From Albifimbria verrucaria (lineage: Eukaryota; Ascomycota; Sordariomycetes; Hypocreales; Stachybotryaceae), in assembly GCA_020081605.1 (NCBI GenBank), contig JAHREC010000030.1, forward strand, positions 62,001-126,000: a DNA stretch of 64,000 nt, given 5' to 3'. This document shows, one piece after another, positions 27,103-39,314 of this stretch (position 1 is its first letter; every line of letters starts with the position of its first letter). The notes under the pieces were generated by a model that worked only from the letters and a program-made list of their open reading frames with translations, had not been told where the DNA came from and did no database searches. A program made the position numbers and the translations under genes.

Positions 27103-27874
27103 TTTTCTTGATTTCGCGTAGGAGCGAGAACAGATGAGGATAGGTTGACGAGGAGCGCTGCAACGCGTCCAAGGAGTGCTGCAGAACTGGCTGCGCGGGG
27201 AAAGGGATAATGAGAGAAGCGAAGGGGAGAAGGGAGGTGCTAGGAAAGACGTCTTGAGCGCTTCGGGCCGTTACCAGCCTCAATCACGACTCAGTGAGTA
27301 GACGAGCCACTGTGCTTCAAAAGGGTGCGACAGTAGAGCCTGCGAGGAGCAGAATATAGCTCGTGAGGCAGATGTGGGAGGAAGAGGTTTGATTGTGATG
27401 AAATTTGTTTTCTCCCCACCTTCCCTAATTGTGAGAATTGAGAGCTTGGCTCGGGGCGGTTATAGGTTGTTCCGAAAACGGGGCACCTTACGTCAGAAAA
27501 TCCTCCAGACGAACAGTGACTTATCCACAGAGGCAAGTAACTTTGCGCAAGCGCAGTGAATGACTGATTGCCCTGTACCTTACCAAAGGCGGCGATGTCA
27601 TTCGGCGTCCAGCTGAAGCTATAGCCCGTGCCCGCCACCGTCCACCGGACTCTTCCTCTTACCTCCCACCGCACCGTCGCGACTGTTGCATTTACTCTTC
27701 ACATGTCAATCTACCGCTCAGTCAGCTGAGGGCCATGTATACCAGTCTTTATAAGCTTATCGGCAGCCTATTATCGTATAGCGTCACAAAGATCCTCTGA
27801 ATCTCCCGCGCTGATAGCTCTATTGAGACCTTGGCCGTTGAGCCGTGTACGGCAAGACTGCCCTTCAACAAAAG
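27103..27874. promoter_or_regulatory. divergent promoter region OLA1 / PPPDE gene
   Basis: 772 bases between the divergent starts of OLA1 (-) and the PPPDE gene (+). It must hold both promoters; I see no clear TATA box or repeated operator. Confidence 0.5.
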
Positions 27875-28669
27875 ATGTCGTCTCAAGTTGGCTCAGGCCA
27901 GAGCACTAGCAGGCACAGATCGACGCTATCATTACAAAAGACAGAGATCACAATACACGTCTACGATCTACTACCGGTAGGTACTTTGGCCGCGTGTACA
28001 CAGTTCCGTCCTCTAATTGCCGTGTATGTTTAGGCGGGTAGGCTTTCCTCATTGCTGTGGAATGTAGGGGCTTCACTGCTTCATTCTGGTGTGGTCATCA
28101 ATGGCAAGGAGTATGCTTATGGTGGCCATCAGAGGCGAGGTCTAACTGGAGTGTACTGGACGAAGCCAGGTACTGAGCCTCCGGGCAGCACGTTCCGGTG
28201 CGAGATCTTGCATGGATTCACTCTTGCCACCGAGGACGAGATTGAAGCTACTTTACGGGCTGCTTCAGATGAATTCCTCGGGACCTCTTATAACGTCCTC
28301 ACAAAGAACTGCAATCATTTCACCTCATATCTCTGCCAACGACTAACAGGAACACCCGCTCCTGGATGGCTGAACCGTGCAGCAAGCATTGGTGTCGCTC
28401 TCCCATGCATGGTACCGCGAGACTGGATTGAGCCTCCGGAGTATGAAACAGCCGATGGTGAACTTCTTGATGATGATGATAACGCCGACGAACAATCGTA
28501 TATGCTTGGTAACTCGAGGTCACACCTACTGAGTGACTATCCTCCTCCGGGAAGCGGTTGGGAAGCAGACAATGAAAGACGAGGGGAAAGAACCGGCGAC
28601 GGAAGACCAGAGTTACGGGATAGCGAAGGCAGGCGATTACCTGCTGCAGAGAGGGCACCGCAGCCATGA
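27875..28669 (+). CDS. PPPDE (DUF862) DeSI-like deubiquitinase/deSUMOylase
   Basis: Thiol isopeptidase of the PPPDE superfamily, predicted to remove ubiquitin or SUMO. Exons are 27875-27976 and 28034-28669 (57-bp phase-0 intron), 245 aa with no frame break. The start matches the family: VYDLLP close to the N-terminus, then HSGVVINGKEYAYGGH with the catalytic His, and NVLTKNCNHFTSYLC with the catalytic Cys in NCNHF, the two residues that define the papain-like dyad. The fold ends near residue 150 with PGWLNRAASIG. The remaining 95 residues are acidic and low-complexity (DDDDNADE) and probably disordered. Whether it prefers ubiquitin or SUMO cannot be told from sequence. Confidence 0.9.
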
Positions 28670-28919
28670 GAGATGGCCTTTCTGATTTGGTCTGATCACA
28701 TGTGTGTCGCGACCACCGGTTGGTACTTGTGTAAGGCGTTGCGGTGTTCCAAAGGATCAAGGAGATAAGCTGGCTTGATAGGACCTGAGACCAAAGGCCC
28801 AATGTGGGCCACGTTGGGTGTGATTCAGGTATTTCTATTGTGTTTTTAGATACGTATATTACAATTCGTACATGTGTTGTACATCGCTGCAGGCTCCGCC
28901 TCACTTGTTATGTGTTCGA

Positions 28920-29631
28920 TTACAGGCGTCTGCGTTTCTCGGCCCTTGTTCCAGCAAACTTGATCCTGGTGTTGTCTGCGACACGAATGATTTTGTCTCT
29001 TAGAATCTTGCCTTCCGGGCTCATCAAAACCTTTACAGCAGCGTCTCTTCCCTGTCCAAAGCCACGAAGCACGACTTCGAGCCTTCCCATCTTGGGTGGC
29101 CAGCCTGTATGTATCAGGCGCTCCAGAACGTACTTGGTCAAAGAGTATGCTGCGTCGAATGTCCCACGTCGGGATTTCTTGAAACCAATGTTGCCGCAGG
29201 ACATTGAGATGATGGGTTCCCGGCTCGGCTTCGTGCACGTTATATGTGTATTATGCTTGTGGGAGTATATGTGGAAATGATAGGGTTCGATCGCGTCGTC
29301 TGGCTGGTTGGCTGTTGCCTGGCCTGGGTTCAGAAGTACCGAAGTGTTGATGCTCGAAGTCTGCGAGTTGGTCGCATTGAGCGTTTTCGAGAGAGCATCC
29401 ATTCCATTGAATTGCCCAAGTGGGTTCGATGAAGTCTGCGCGGCACCATAGAGACTCTCCATCAAACTATCTGTGGCATTCATGGAGCGTTTAGGCTGGA
29501 CTTTCTTTGGCTGGTCTTCCCATCGTGCAGCCGTGGTAGAAATGGAGCGTGCGAAGGAGGTGGTCGTGACTGGTGCACGACATTTGGCGATCTGCTTGCG
29601 CCGCAAGGCGACTTGTCAATGAGCGGCTCAT
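28920..29631 (-). CDS. mrps18: mitochondrial small-subunit ribosomal protein uS11m (start region out of frame)
   Basis: Mitoribosomal uS11 (yeast Mrps18). The C-terminal 130 residues carry the S11 fold: YHFHIYSHKHNTHITCTKP, SMSCGNIGFKKSRRGTFDAAY, RLEVVLRGFGQGRDAAVKVL and a basic KRRRL end. The N-terminal 100 residues are Ser/Thr/Asn-rich, including FARSISTTAARW, which looks like a matrix-targeting and cleavage region. The long frame has an in-frame TGA (29618-29616) upstream and no ATG. An ATG at 29631 opens MSRSLTSRLA in another frame, which would join naturally as LARKQIAKC if one G at about 29603-29607 is extra, or if two are missing. That gives about 236-237 aa. The start is therefore a proposal; the family is firm. 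It is divergent from TIM44. Confidence 0.85.
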
Positions 29632-29884
29632 CTTGCGTACATAGCCGTCGTGAAATGTTTGGAATACCAGAGACGTTTTTTGCGATTTGGATATCGGTAC
29701 TGGGCGCTAGGTACAGGTACGTCCAGGGTCTGCCGTGGTTTTGCCGGCACTCCGCCCGCCCATTCCGCTGTAAGCCGAAATGGCAAAACCAAAATTTCCT
29801 TCGGCGGACAACGGTTAGTTTCCATCCCCTCTTCCTACGCCTCACACTTGCTCGATAGCATTGTGCATTTGCCTCGAGTTCAGG
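29632..29884. promoter_or_regulatory. short bidirectional promoter of uS11m and TIM44
   Basis: Only 253 bases separate the proposed starts of two divergent nuclear genes for mitochondrial proteins, so they very likely share a promoter. No TATA box is evident, as usual for housekeeping promoters. Confidence 0.6.
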
Positions 29885-31573
29885 ATGGCATCTTTTTGCG
29901 AAGTGCGGCCAGCACGGAGCTGGCTCTCTCAAGAGCGCCTGCTCATGCATTGAGTTCCTATGGCAGAGCTCCTGCGTACAAGAGGCTGGCCTCCCATCTT
30001 TCGCAAGCACAAGCCTCGCGTCACGGAGGTGCATGCTTCTCCCAGACGCTGGCTCCCACCATAATCAATTCCTCTCTGCGGTCGCCTCTCCTGCCATCTG
30101 AGTTGCGGACTACCTTCATCAGTGCCAGCCAGATTCGCCGCTTCCACCTGACACAACCTGCACTGCAGGAAACGAAGCCCAAAGCAGATGCGAGCGCTTC
30201 GAACGTTGGCGAGACCGACTCGGCAGAACAAAAGAAGTCAGCAGAAGAGTCTGAGCCGAAGAAGGAGTCCGAAGAATCGCAAAAGTCTGAGGATGGTGAG
30301 AAGGATGACAAGTCTGCCGGCAAGGAGAAAAAGGAGGATCTACCTCCTCCACCCCTCATGGAGACAAGACCCTTGGCAGGTTTTCATGGAGACTATGAAC
30401 ACCGAGTTCGAGAAGTCCAAGGAGTGGAATGAGTCAACCAAGCAGATCGGCGCTGCTGCTCATCAGTTTTCCGAAAGCGAGTCGGTTCGTCGGGCCCGAG
30501 AAGCTTATGAGAAATCTACCGGTGCCATCTCCTCCACTGCATCGCACGCTGTGAAGTCCACCGCCAATGTTATTGGCAAGGGAGCTGCTTGGACATGGGA
30601 AACGCCTGTTGTCAAGGGTGTGCGCAAGGTGGCTGGTGTCACTGGAGAGGCTGTGGATAAAGCCACTAAACCTATCCGTGACACTGAGGCTTACAAGAAC
30701 GTGAAGAAGGTCATTGATGACGGCAGTTCGTCGAGATATGGCGGTTGGGTCGAGAAGGAGGAACGACGTAAGCGAAGAGAGTTGAGGGAAAAAGAGCTTG
30801 GCATTGATGGCGCCAAGGTCATGCAAGAAGACCCCAAGTAAGTCAATGCACCTTTCGGAAGACCCCAAATAAGAACATATTGGCTAACGGAGTATAGTGC
30901 CGGCACCAACGTGACTCTCCACAAGGACGCAGCCTGGAAAGAAGCTTGGAGAGATTTCCGGGATAGCAATAAGGTCATGCAGGGTATCTTCAGTATGAAG
31001 GGCAAGTACGAAGAGTCCGAAAATCCCCTAGTTTCGACGGCACGAAGCATCACCGACACCATCGCGGGCTTTTTTGCCGAAAACGAGACGGCTCAGGTGC
31101 ACAAGAAATTTCGCGCCATGGATCCTAATTTCTCGACCGAGCCCTTCCTTCAGGAGCTCCGCGAGTACATACTGCCCGAGGTACTGGATGCCTACGTAAA
31201 GGGGGACACCGAGACTTTGAAGTTGTGGCTGTCTGCAGCCCAGTACTCCGTCTATGAGGCTTTGACGAAGCAGTATCTCCAGGCGGGTATGAAGTCGGAC
31301 GGCCGCATTCTCGACATCAGACACGTTGATATCATCCGTGCCCGTATGTTGGATCCTGGTGAGATTCCGGTCTTCATCATCACCTGCCGTACGCAGGAGG
31401 TGCATGTCTACCGAAAGGCCAAGACGAACGAGCTTGCTGCCGGCATGGAGGACAAGGTACAACTCGTTACTTATGCCATCGGTATCACCCGAATTCCTGA
31501 GGACGTGAACAACCCCGAAACGCGAGGTTGGCGCATTATTGAGATGCAAAAGAGCGGAAGAGATTGGTACTAA
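29885..31573 (+). CDS. tim44: TIM44, import motor subunit (three frame breaks)
   Basis: Peripheral inner-membrane protein that tethers mtHsp70 to the TIM23 translocon. Exons are 29885-30837 and 30898-31573 (60-bp intron, GTAAGT...CTAAC...TAG); about 543 aa when corrected. The ATG at 29885 opens MASFLRSAASTELALSRAP, an ideal presequence, provided one T is restored in TTTTT (29893-29897). A Lys/Glu/Ser-rich stretch follows (about residues 100-155). Two further losses (CCCC 30352-30355, CCC 30370-30372) break the conserved motif HGDKTPWQVFMETM. Then come the helical mtHsp70-binding region (EFEKSKEWNESTK, DTEAYKNVKKVID) and the C-terminal Tim44 domain (AMDPNFSTEPFLQELREYI, LPEVLDAYVKGD, WRIIEMQKSGRDWY). 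Upstream in-frame codons from 29650 lack a plausible presequence, so this start is preferred. Confidence 0.9.
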
Positions 31574-32673
31574 TTGGCAACACGGCGCTACTGGCGACAT
31601 TGCTTTGTTTGAGGAGTCTGCGAACCTGTTTCAATATGTGTATACTATGTGCAAACCATGTGGATGATACCAGGCTCGGCGGGTTGGGCATTGGGCGACG
31701 GCTTCATGGCTAAAATAAACACCGCTCTGCTTGCCTCGAAGGGAGGCCTGTATATGTACGATTGGAGAGGGTTTTGGGAATAGAGATATAGAGCCCATTT
31801 GTATATCAAAATATCTACACACCCAGCCATGGCATGTGTCCTTGATGAGTTCTATACATCTGATCGTGTGTCCCCGTCCCACTTTGGTGGAATGAACATC
31901 TGCTGATAGGAGTCTTTGCGTGATGACTGCAATTTGCTTTTTCTTAGACATGCGTTTGGGTTATTTATCGTGTGGTTAACCAAATGCAAGTTAAAAGCAA
32001 CTACACACTACCAGGTGCAATGAATAACTCTCGTGGCTATGATATGATACCGACTTGTTACAACCACCAGGAGAATTGAAGGACATAACAGTGGGATACT
32101 ACGAAGGAGGGTTCAAAGCACGTTATAGGGTAAGTAAATAGAAAAGACGAGAAGTAGTGGCTGATTACGTGGTGACTTTTGGCAAGACACTTACTTCATG
32201 CATAGAGATGAGCTCATCTAGAACCAAAACTTTCACCATGGTGGAGGCTCATGCCATAATGAGCTTGTAACAAGAGGATCTACATCCCGAATGTATCTTA
32301 TCAGGAAAAGTCGTCGTATGTATAATGTACCACATTTCACCATATTCTCTACTAGGCACACTCGCAACTGTCGCACGTGACATTACGTTGCGCGTCGTTC
32401 CTCGTCGAATGGTGGCTGGTGCCCCATTTAATTCCTATCTTGTTATGGCGCAGGCACTGTACAGTCAGGAGCTTGCAGTATCTCAGCCTCCACTAGGCCC
32501 GTCATCAGCGCTCCGCCTGCTCGGCTTGCCGCCTCGTTCTCAACCATTGTTCCCAAACCCATCGGTTGAGCTACCTTGCCGGCGCAGTTTTCCCTTCCGT
32601 GACCCTGTCAATGTCCTCTGAATATTAAACGCTCTTTGTCGGTCCAACGCTACCCCGCCGCCACAGCTCAACG
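31574..32673. other. intergenic TIM44-VPS35
   Basis: 1.1 kb without a supported gene; holds the TIM44 3' UTR and the VPS35 promoter. Confidence 0.5.
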
Positions 32674-35506
32674 ATGGCTACGCCGGCTTCCCAGAAGACC
32701 AGGCACGTCTGCTTGAAGATGCGCTGGTGGCTGTGCGACAGCAGACGTCCCTCATGCGGAAATGCCTCGAGACCCCAGGAAAGCTAATGGATGCACTCAA
32801 ATGCTGGTATGTTATCGAGCGGCTCATACCTGTCCTTGATCTGTGGCTGACTTTGCGACCTACAGCTCAACGCTCGTCTCAGAGCTTCGAACCAGCAGCT
32901 TGGGGCCCAAGCAGTACTACGAGCTCTACATGTCGGTTTTTGATGCGTTGCGCTACCTTTCTGTCCACTTGCGCGAGAACCACCCCGTCAACCACCTTGC
33001 CGACCTCTACGAATTAGTTCAGTACGCTGGAAACATCGTCCCGCGACTCTACCTCATGATCACCGTCGGAACTGCCTACATGTCAATCCCCGATGCCCCC
33101 GTTAAGGAGTTGATGAAGGACATGATGGATATGAGCCGTGGTGTACAGCACCCAATCCGAGGATTGTTTCTCCGATACTACCTCTCCGGCCAAGCCAGAG
33201 ATTTCTTACCAACGACCGACAGCGATGGTCCCGAGGGTAATCTGGGTGATTCCATCAACTTCGTCCTGACCAACTTTGTCGAGATGAACAAACTTTGGGT
33301 TCGACTCCAGCACCAAGGCCATTCCCGAGAAAGAGATCAGAGGATTCGCGAACGAAAAGAGCTCCAATTGCTCGTTGGAAGTAATATCGTGCGCTTAAGC
33401 CAGCTGGTAGACCTAGAAACCTACAAATCTGGCATCCTGGGACCTTTGTTGGAGCAGGTTGTCCAATGTCGAGATGTGCTTGCCCAGGAGTACTTGCTCG
33501 AGGTTATCACCCAAGTCTTCCCTGATGAATTCCATCTGCACACCCTGGATCAATTCCTCGGCGCAGTTTCGCGATTGAACCCTCACGTCAACGTCAAGGC
33601 CATCGTCATCGGACTTATGGACCGTTTGTCGGAGTATGCAGAACGTGAGGGGTCGGACGAGAAGTCTGTTGACAAAGAAAAGATCGAGAGCGATGCTTTG
33701 GCCGCGTTGTTGGAGAAAGTTAAGTTGCAAAAGGACGAACCGCAACCAGCTTCGACACCAACGACACCACCACAGAAAGTTGATACAGATGCTGCTGAGG
33801 ACGCCGATAAGCCGGCTGATGCCAACGGCGACCAGAAGGACGAACCGTCAACTCCAGCTGGCGATGACAGCAGCACCCTCGCAGATGGCAACGCACCTTC
33901 GTTCGCCGAAACCGAGACCACTACAGTCAACGGACAGGAAGGTGGTGATGCCAAGGTACAGCTGTACGAGATATTTTTCGCGCAGGTTAAGAACCTAGTC
34001 GAGGCGCAACACCTGCCCATTCACGATACCATGGCCCTGTTGGTCTCACTGTCCAACCTGGCACTGAACATTTACCCTGACCGTCTGGAATATGTGGACC
34101 AGATTCTCGCCTACGCCACCTCCAAGACGCGCGAGAATCTGAACAACGCTGATTTGCACTCCTCCTGCCCAACAGACCATTCTGGCACTCCTGCAGGCTC
34201 CCATTGACCGCTACATCTCCATATTCACAGCTCTCGCTCTCCTACATACGTTCCACTCCTTCAATCCCAAGCATACCCCACCCGTCGTGCCGTTGCAGGG
34301 GAGTTGCGCGAGCACTCCTTAAGAACCACACCAAGATTTCCAAACCCGAACAGTTGGAAAATGTCCTTGAAGTTCTGAAAGTGCTTATTAAGGAAGGAGC
34401 GCAGTCTCCTCAGGCATACCCTGGTGTTGCACAGAGGAGAGCCGTGGAGACTGACGAGACGATCGAGGAGCAAGGCTGGCTCGCAAGGATTGTGCATTTG
34501 CTCCAAGCTGATGATAATGACACGCAGTTCAAGCTTCTCCAGATGACCCGCAAGGCTTATGGGGAGGGCAATGAGCGAATCCGGACAACGACACCACCTC
34601 TGATTACAGCCAGCTTGAAACTTGCAAGGAAATTTAAGACCAGGGAGCACTATGACGACAACTGGGAGACGCAGAGCAACGCACTCTACAAGTTCGTGCA
34701 TTCGGCGTTGAGCACTCTCTACACCCGGGTCAATGGCGCCGGCGCAGCGGAAATGGCATTGCGCCTGTTCTGCTCCGCTGGCCAAACGGCCGATATGACG
34801 GGATTCGAGGAGGTTGCGTATGAGTTCTTTGCGCAAGCATTCACCGTTTACGAAGAGGCCGTCTCGGACTCAAAGGCCCAGTTCCAGGCCGTCTGTGTTA
34901 TTGCCTCAGCACTGCACCAGACGCGAAACTTCAGCAAGGAGAACTACGACACCCTAATCACCAAGTGCGCGCAACATGGCAGCAAGCTGCTCCGGAAGCC
35001 AGACCAGTGTCGTGCGGTGTACCTGGCTAGCCACCTGTGGTGGGCCACGCCAATTGCGGCGAATGGGGAGACAGAAGAGACAGAGGTGAGTCCAGGGAGA
35101 CATGAAGAATGATAGTTAGGATTGACTGACGTATTACCAGCTGTACCGTGACGGCAAGCGGGTTCTGGAGTGCTTGCAGCGCGCTCTTCGTGTGGCGGAC
35201 TCGTGCATGGAGCCAGCCACGTCTATTGAGCTGTTCGCAGAGATCTTGGACCGCTATGTTTATTACTTTGACCAACAGAATGAATCGGTGCGTAGTTTAA
35301 GGTGGTGCTTCTCGCAGTTGACGGGGCTAACGTGTTGATAGGTTACGACGAAGTACCTTAACGGTCTCATAGAGCTGATCCATTCCAACCTTGCCGGCAA
35401 CCAACAGGAGTCGGCGTCGGTGGAGGCTAGCAAAAAGCACTTTTACCAGACGCTGGAGAACGTCAAGAGCAGGCAATACGAGGGTGTTGTGTTGTATCCC
35501 AGCTGA
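32674..35506 (+). CDS. vps35: VPS35 retromer core subunit (four frame-break sites)
   Basis: Alpha-solenoid scaffold of the retromer cargo-selective complex on endosomes. Exons are 32674-32806, 32866-35085, 35141-35287 and 35342-35506; about 889 aa. The start [18 protein letters not shown] appears once a C is restored at 32690-32692. The Vps26-binding signature is present as [14 protein letters not shown], with [24 protein letters not shown] after it; the C-terminal repeats ([24 protein letters not shown]) include the Vps29-binding half. Other breaks: 34160-34162 (two bases out of register), 34241-34242 (CC) and 34306 (G); between them [14 protein letters not shown] and [19 protein letters not shown] read correctly. 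A low-complexity acidic insert of about 75 residues (Asp/Glu/Thr/Pro-rich, 33735-33955) interrupts the solenoid. Retromer recycles Vps10-type receptors. Confidence 0.93.
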
Positions 35507-36606
35507 GGAGCGAGGAAAGGGGTTGTATGTAGGCCAAGTAAGACTAGTAAGTAGAAGTTGTGGGGAAAAAGAATGCGACGTGATAGCGAAGACGGTAGAT
35601 GGGTAATCATCACCAGGCAATCTGGTACGGGGACGACGAGGAAGAAAGAGAGAAAGAAAGGCATGCCCTTTACTGTATATATGTATATCCGTTTGACAGA
35701 TCTCTGAACTCTCGCCGTGCGTTTCCGCAAGCAAGCAAGCCTAGCGAGCCGTACATGGACAACAGGGAAGAGCCGTTTTTGGTAGTGTGTCGCATCCTTT
35801 GATACTGATAGGTGCACTAGCTGTCTCAGCATTTGTATTTTAGTTTCAATCCTTGCAGGATGTATTGCATGCTAGTCGGAAATGGGACCCATCCTGCCAA
35901 CAGCAGAAGCTCTGATACACGCAGTAAGCCAAGCTGAGGCGCAGTGGGAAAAGGGGGTTCGAGGTAGGTAGTAGGTAGTACCTTACGTACACCTAGGTAC
36001 GTACCTACTAAGGTGCCTTACCTTACCTGTAGGATAGATGATGCGCCTGCCGGTACCGGTGACCAACAACTGTGCGTGGGCGCTGGCCCGGGGCTGGTAC
36101 CTCGGAACATTGCCAAGGAGCGATTACTTAATCCCAGTGGCCGTTTACGGTTGGGACACGCATCGCGCGGATACCGCAAGACGCTGCGGAGTCTCTGCGG
36201 ATTGCCAAGTACCCACCTGCCCGTAATGTGCCTGTGCTGTGCTGTGCAGTGCTGTACAGTACTGTACCTATCTACCTTAGTACCTAGACTACGTGTAGGT
36301 ATCCTCCATTGGTATCTTGCTTGGCTTGGCTTGCCGTAGTCAGTGGCCTCCCAACTTTCCCTTTTCCCCGTTCATTCATCCGTCCAACTGGGGTTCATCA
36401 CGGGGCTGTCTTTGGATATTTTCTTGGCCTCGTTGCCATCGCGGAGCATGAGATATTTTCGCTACCTTTTTCCTGCCAATAGCCGTTATCTTTTCAACAC
36501 GTTCATTCGCTCCCTTCCCCGTGTAATTCGCGATTCGTAATACTCTGGGCCTGCATGGCCACGCTTATCGCCCCTTGCCCGCCCTCTCTCCAGATCCGCA
36601 GACAAG
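35507..36606. other. intergenic VPS35 to M28 peptidase gene, with TACC/AGGT tracts
   Basis: 1.1 kb without a supported gene. Contains GTAGGTAGTAGGTAG...CTAGGTACGTACC at about 35959-36030 and GTGCTGTGCTGTGCAGTGC-type repeats at about 36230-36270, then a CT-rich 5' flank of the next gene. Confidence 0.55.
35959..36030. repeat. TAGGTAG/ACCTAGGTACG low-complexity tract
   Basis: Dense TAGG and CCTA units with nested palindromes (CCTAGG, GTAC), like the tract at 15369-15415. Confidence 0.7.
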
Positions 36607-39314
36607 ATGCCTTCGGAGAAACAACCCTTCTACGATCCGATCCCGCCGACCTACGACGAAGCATTGGCGAGCAGCAGCCGGTATGCGCCGCCACGGTCGC
36701 CCGTCGATGACCGCAACGCCACCGAGACCGAGTCACAGTCCCTGCTGCAACGCTCAAATGGAGCGTCCAGCTCCTCGAGGCGGCCTCACGGCTACCGGCC
36801 TCCCACCGTGGAATCCGAGGATGAAGAGGAGGAGAGCTTGTGGGATAGCGATAGCGACGATGAGGCCGACCAGGTACGGCGGGAGATGCAAGAGATGGAC
36901 ATGGAAGAGCCGGAACGGACGTCCCGTGGTTCTCTCTGGCGGAAACGTATAGGATTCTCTCTTCCAAACTGGAAATGGTCGTGGCGTCCTAGGTTGCCTC
37001 GGATGCAGATACGCTTGCCCTCACGAGCCCCTGCGGCCGAGGATGACGCCGACAGTGCCGGGAGGAACGACGCAGAGACGAGCGCGACATCAAGTCGTTG
37101 GAGGTTCCGGATGCCGGAATGGAACAGCGCAATTGCGCTCATCTTCTTCGCCCGATTCTTGGCCATCTTTCTTATCATGGGGTTCCTGTACTTGGTCTTC
37201 GCCAGCAACGTACTTGGTGGGTTCCAAAACCGTGTAGGCGGTATCCGCTACAACCCAGACGATTTGCGGGCGCATTTCCAGAACAGCGTCGACACTGGGC
37301 GCTTGCGCGGGGTTGTCAAGCACTTCTCCAGCTACGCACACATAGCTGGAACCGAGGGAGACTATGCTACCGCTTTGGACATTGAAGCTATGTTTCATAA
37401 AGCGAACCTCGATGAGGTTGACAAGGAGGAGTTCTACGTCTATGTCAACTACCCCAAGAAAAATGGACGAGCCGTACAAATCATGGACGAGAAGGGCGAG
37501 AAGCCCATTTGGACCGCCAAGTTGGAGGAGGAAGAGGTTGGTGGCGAGACGGCCGGGCACCAAACCTACGTATTCCATGGTCATTCAAAGTCTGGAGATG
37601 TCAAGGGCCCCTAATTTATGCCAACTACGGTTCCCGCGAGGACTTCCAAAAGCTAAAGGACAAAGGTATTGAGGCTAAAGGCGCCATTGCCCTTGTCCGC
37701 TATGGCGGCACCCAGGAGACCGGGCTCTGAAAGTAAAGGCTGCCGAGCTGGCCGGTTTCGCTGGCTGCATCATCTACAGTGACCCTGCCGATGACGGAGG
37801 TCACATGCCCGAAGACGCCGTTCAGCGAGGCGCCGTCAGCTTGATGAGCTGGGTTGTCGGAGACGTACTGACACCTGGCTGGGAAAGCACCAAGGACCAG
37901 CCACGCATGAAGATTTCGGAGACGCCTGGTCTGGTCCAAATTCCCAGCTTACCGCTGGCTGCCCGGGATGCACAAGTCCTTCTCCAGCACCTGAAGGGCC
38001 ATGGCGAGAAGGTCCCTCTAAGTGGGAGGGTAGGGTGAATAAGGTAGATGAATGGTGGACAGGCAATTCTTCGTCGCCCATCGTCCGATTACAGAACGAA
38101 CAGGACGAGATCGAGCAGCAACCCGTATGGAATGTCTACGGGCGCATTCTCGGTATGGAGCAGACGAGCAAATCCATCATCATCGGCAACCATCGTGATG
38201 CATGGGCATTCGGCGCAACCGATCCGCACTCGGGAACAGCAATCATGATTGAAGTCGCTCGTATCCTGGGCGGCTTGCTTGAACGGGGATGGCGACCCTT
38301 GCGGACCATCGAATTCATGTCTTGGGATGCGGAGGAGTATAACCTCATCGGATCCACAGAGTTCGTGGAGAAGAATCTCAAAAGACTGCAGGAAGATGCC
38401 TTTGCGTACATCAATCTTGATACTGTCGTTGCCGGTGATGAACTCCATGCTGCCGGCTCACCAGCGCTCAAGCAGGCATTTCTTCGAACGCTCGGCCGTA
38501 TCAGCGATCCCAAGCGCAACGCCACCTTGAAAGAGCTCTGGAATGGACGGAATGGGCAGTTCGAGGGTTTGGGAGCTGGAAGTGACTATGTGGCTTTCCA
38601 GGACATGGCAGGCACAAGTTCCATTGACCTGGCATTCACTGGCAAACCATTCCCTTACCATTCCAGCTACGACAACTTCGGACGGATGGAACGGGAGACC
38701 GATCCCGAATTTGTCTATCATAAGCTGATGTGCCAAGTTGTTGGCCTCCTTGTTCTCGATCTGGCTGACAGGACGGTTCTGCCCTTTGATATACTAGGCT
38801 ATGCTCGCAGCCTTAAGGAATGGATGAACGACCTCGAACAATGGACATCTAAGCAGGCTGGCGTACCAGACTCGCTCTCATTGAAAGAGATGCATGATGC
38901 AATTGACCTCATCAACAAGCGAGCTGAAGACTTCGACAAATGGGAGACGAAGTGGGAGACGGCCATTATGAGCAGTGGTGGCTGGGAGGACAATGAATGG
39001 GGAATGGCACGAGTAGCCTACAACACGAAGATGGGCGCTTTTGACACAGCCTTGCTGGACCTGGAGGTCGGCGGAGGGGTGAGTTTGTTTCCTGCTTGAC
39101 GAAATCGACTTACTAACATGTTTCATCCCAGATACCCAACCGCACGCAATTCAAGCACGTAGTGTTTGGTCCACAGCTATGGTCTGGCTACGATGAGGCC
39201 TACTTCCCGGCTATCCGAGACACGGTCGAGGCGAAAGACTGGGAGCTGGCCAAGACCATTGTTGCCAGAACAGCAAAGATCTTGAGATACGCAGCGTCGG
39301 TGCTGGTGGTGTGA
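36607..39314 (+). CDS. transferrin-receptor-like / glutamate-carboxypeptidase-like M28 membrane peptidase (three frame breaks)
   Basis: Type II membrane protein of the PSMA/transferrin-receptor family (yeast Tre1, Tre2 and Vps70 relatives). Exons are 36607-39078 and 39132-39314; about 885 aa after correction. The cytosolic N-terminus (1-172) has a PPTY motif at residues 13-16, a Ser-rich part and an acidic block (EDEEEESLWDSDSDDE). One transmembrane segment lies at about 176-200. Then come the PA domain, the M28 zinc domain and the helical dimerisation domain. All five zinc-ligand positions of active carboxypeptidases are kept: NHRDAW, TDPHSG, DAEEYNLIG, NLDTVVAG and PYHSSYDNF. Breaks: CCCC 37608-37611, GG 37715-37716 and CCC 38014-38016. 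The PPxY motif suggests binding to a Rsp5/NEDD4-type ligase, as for yeast Tre-type adaptors. Catalytic activity is inferred. Confidence 0.88.
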
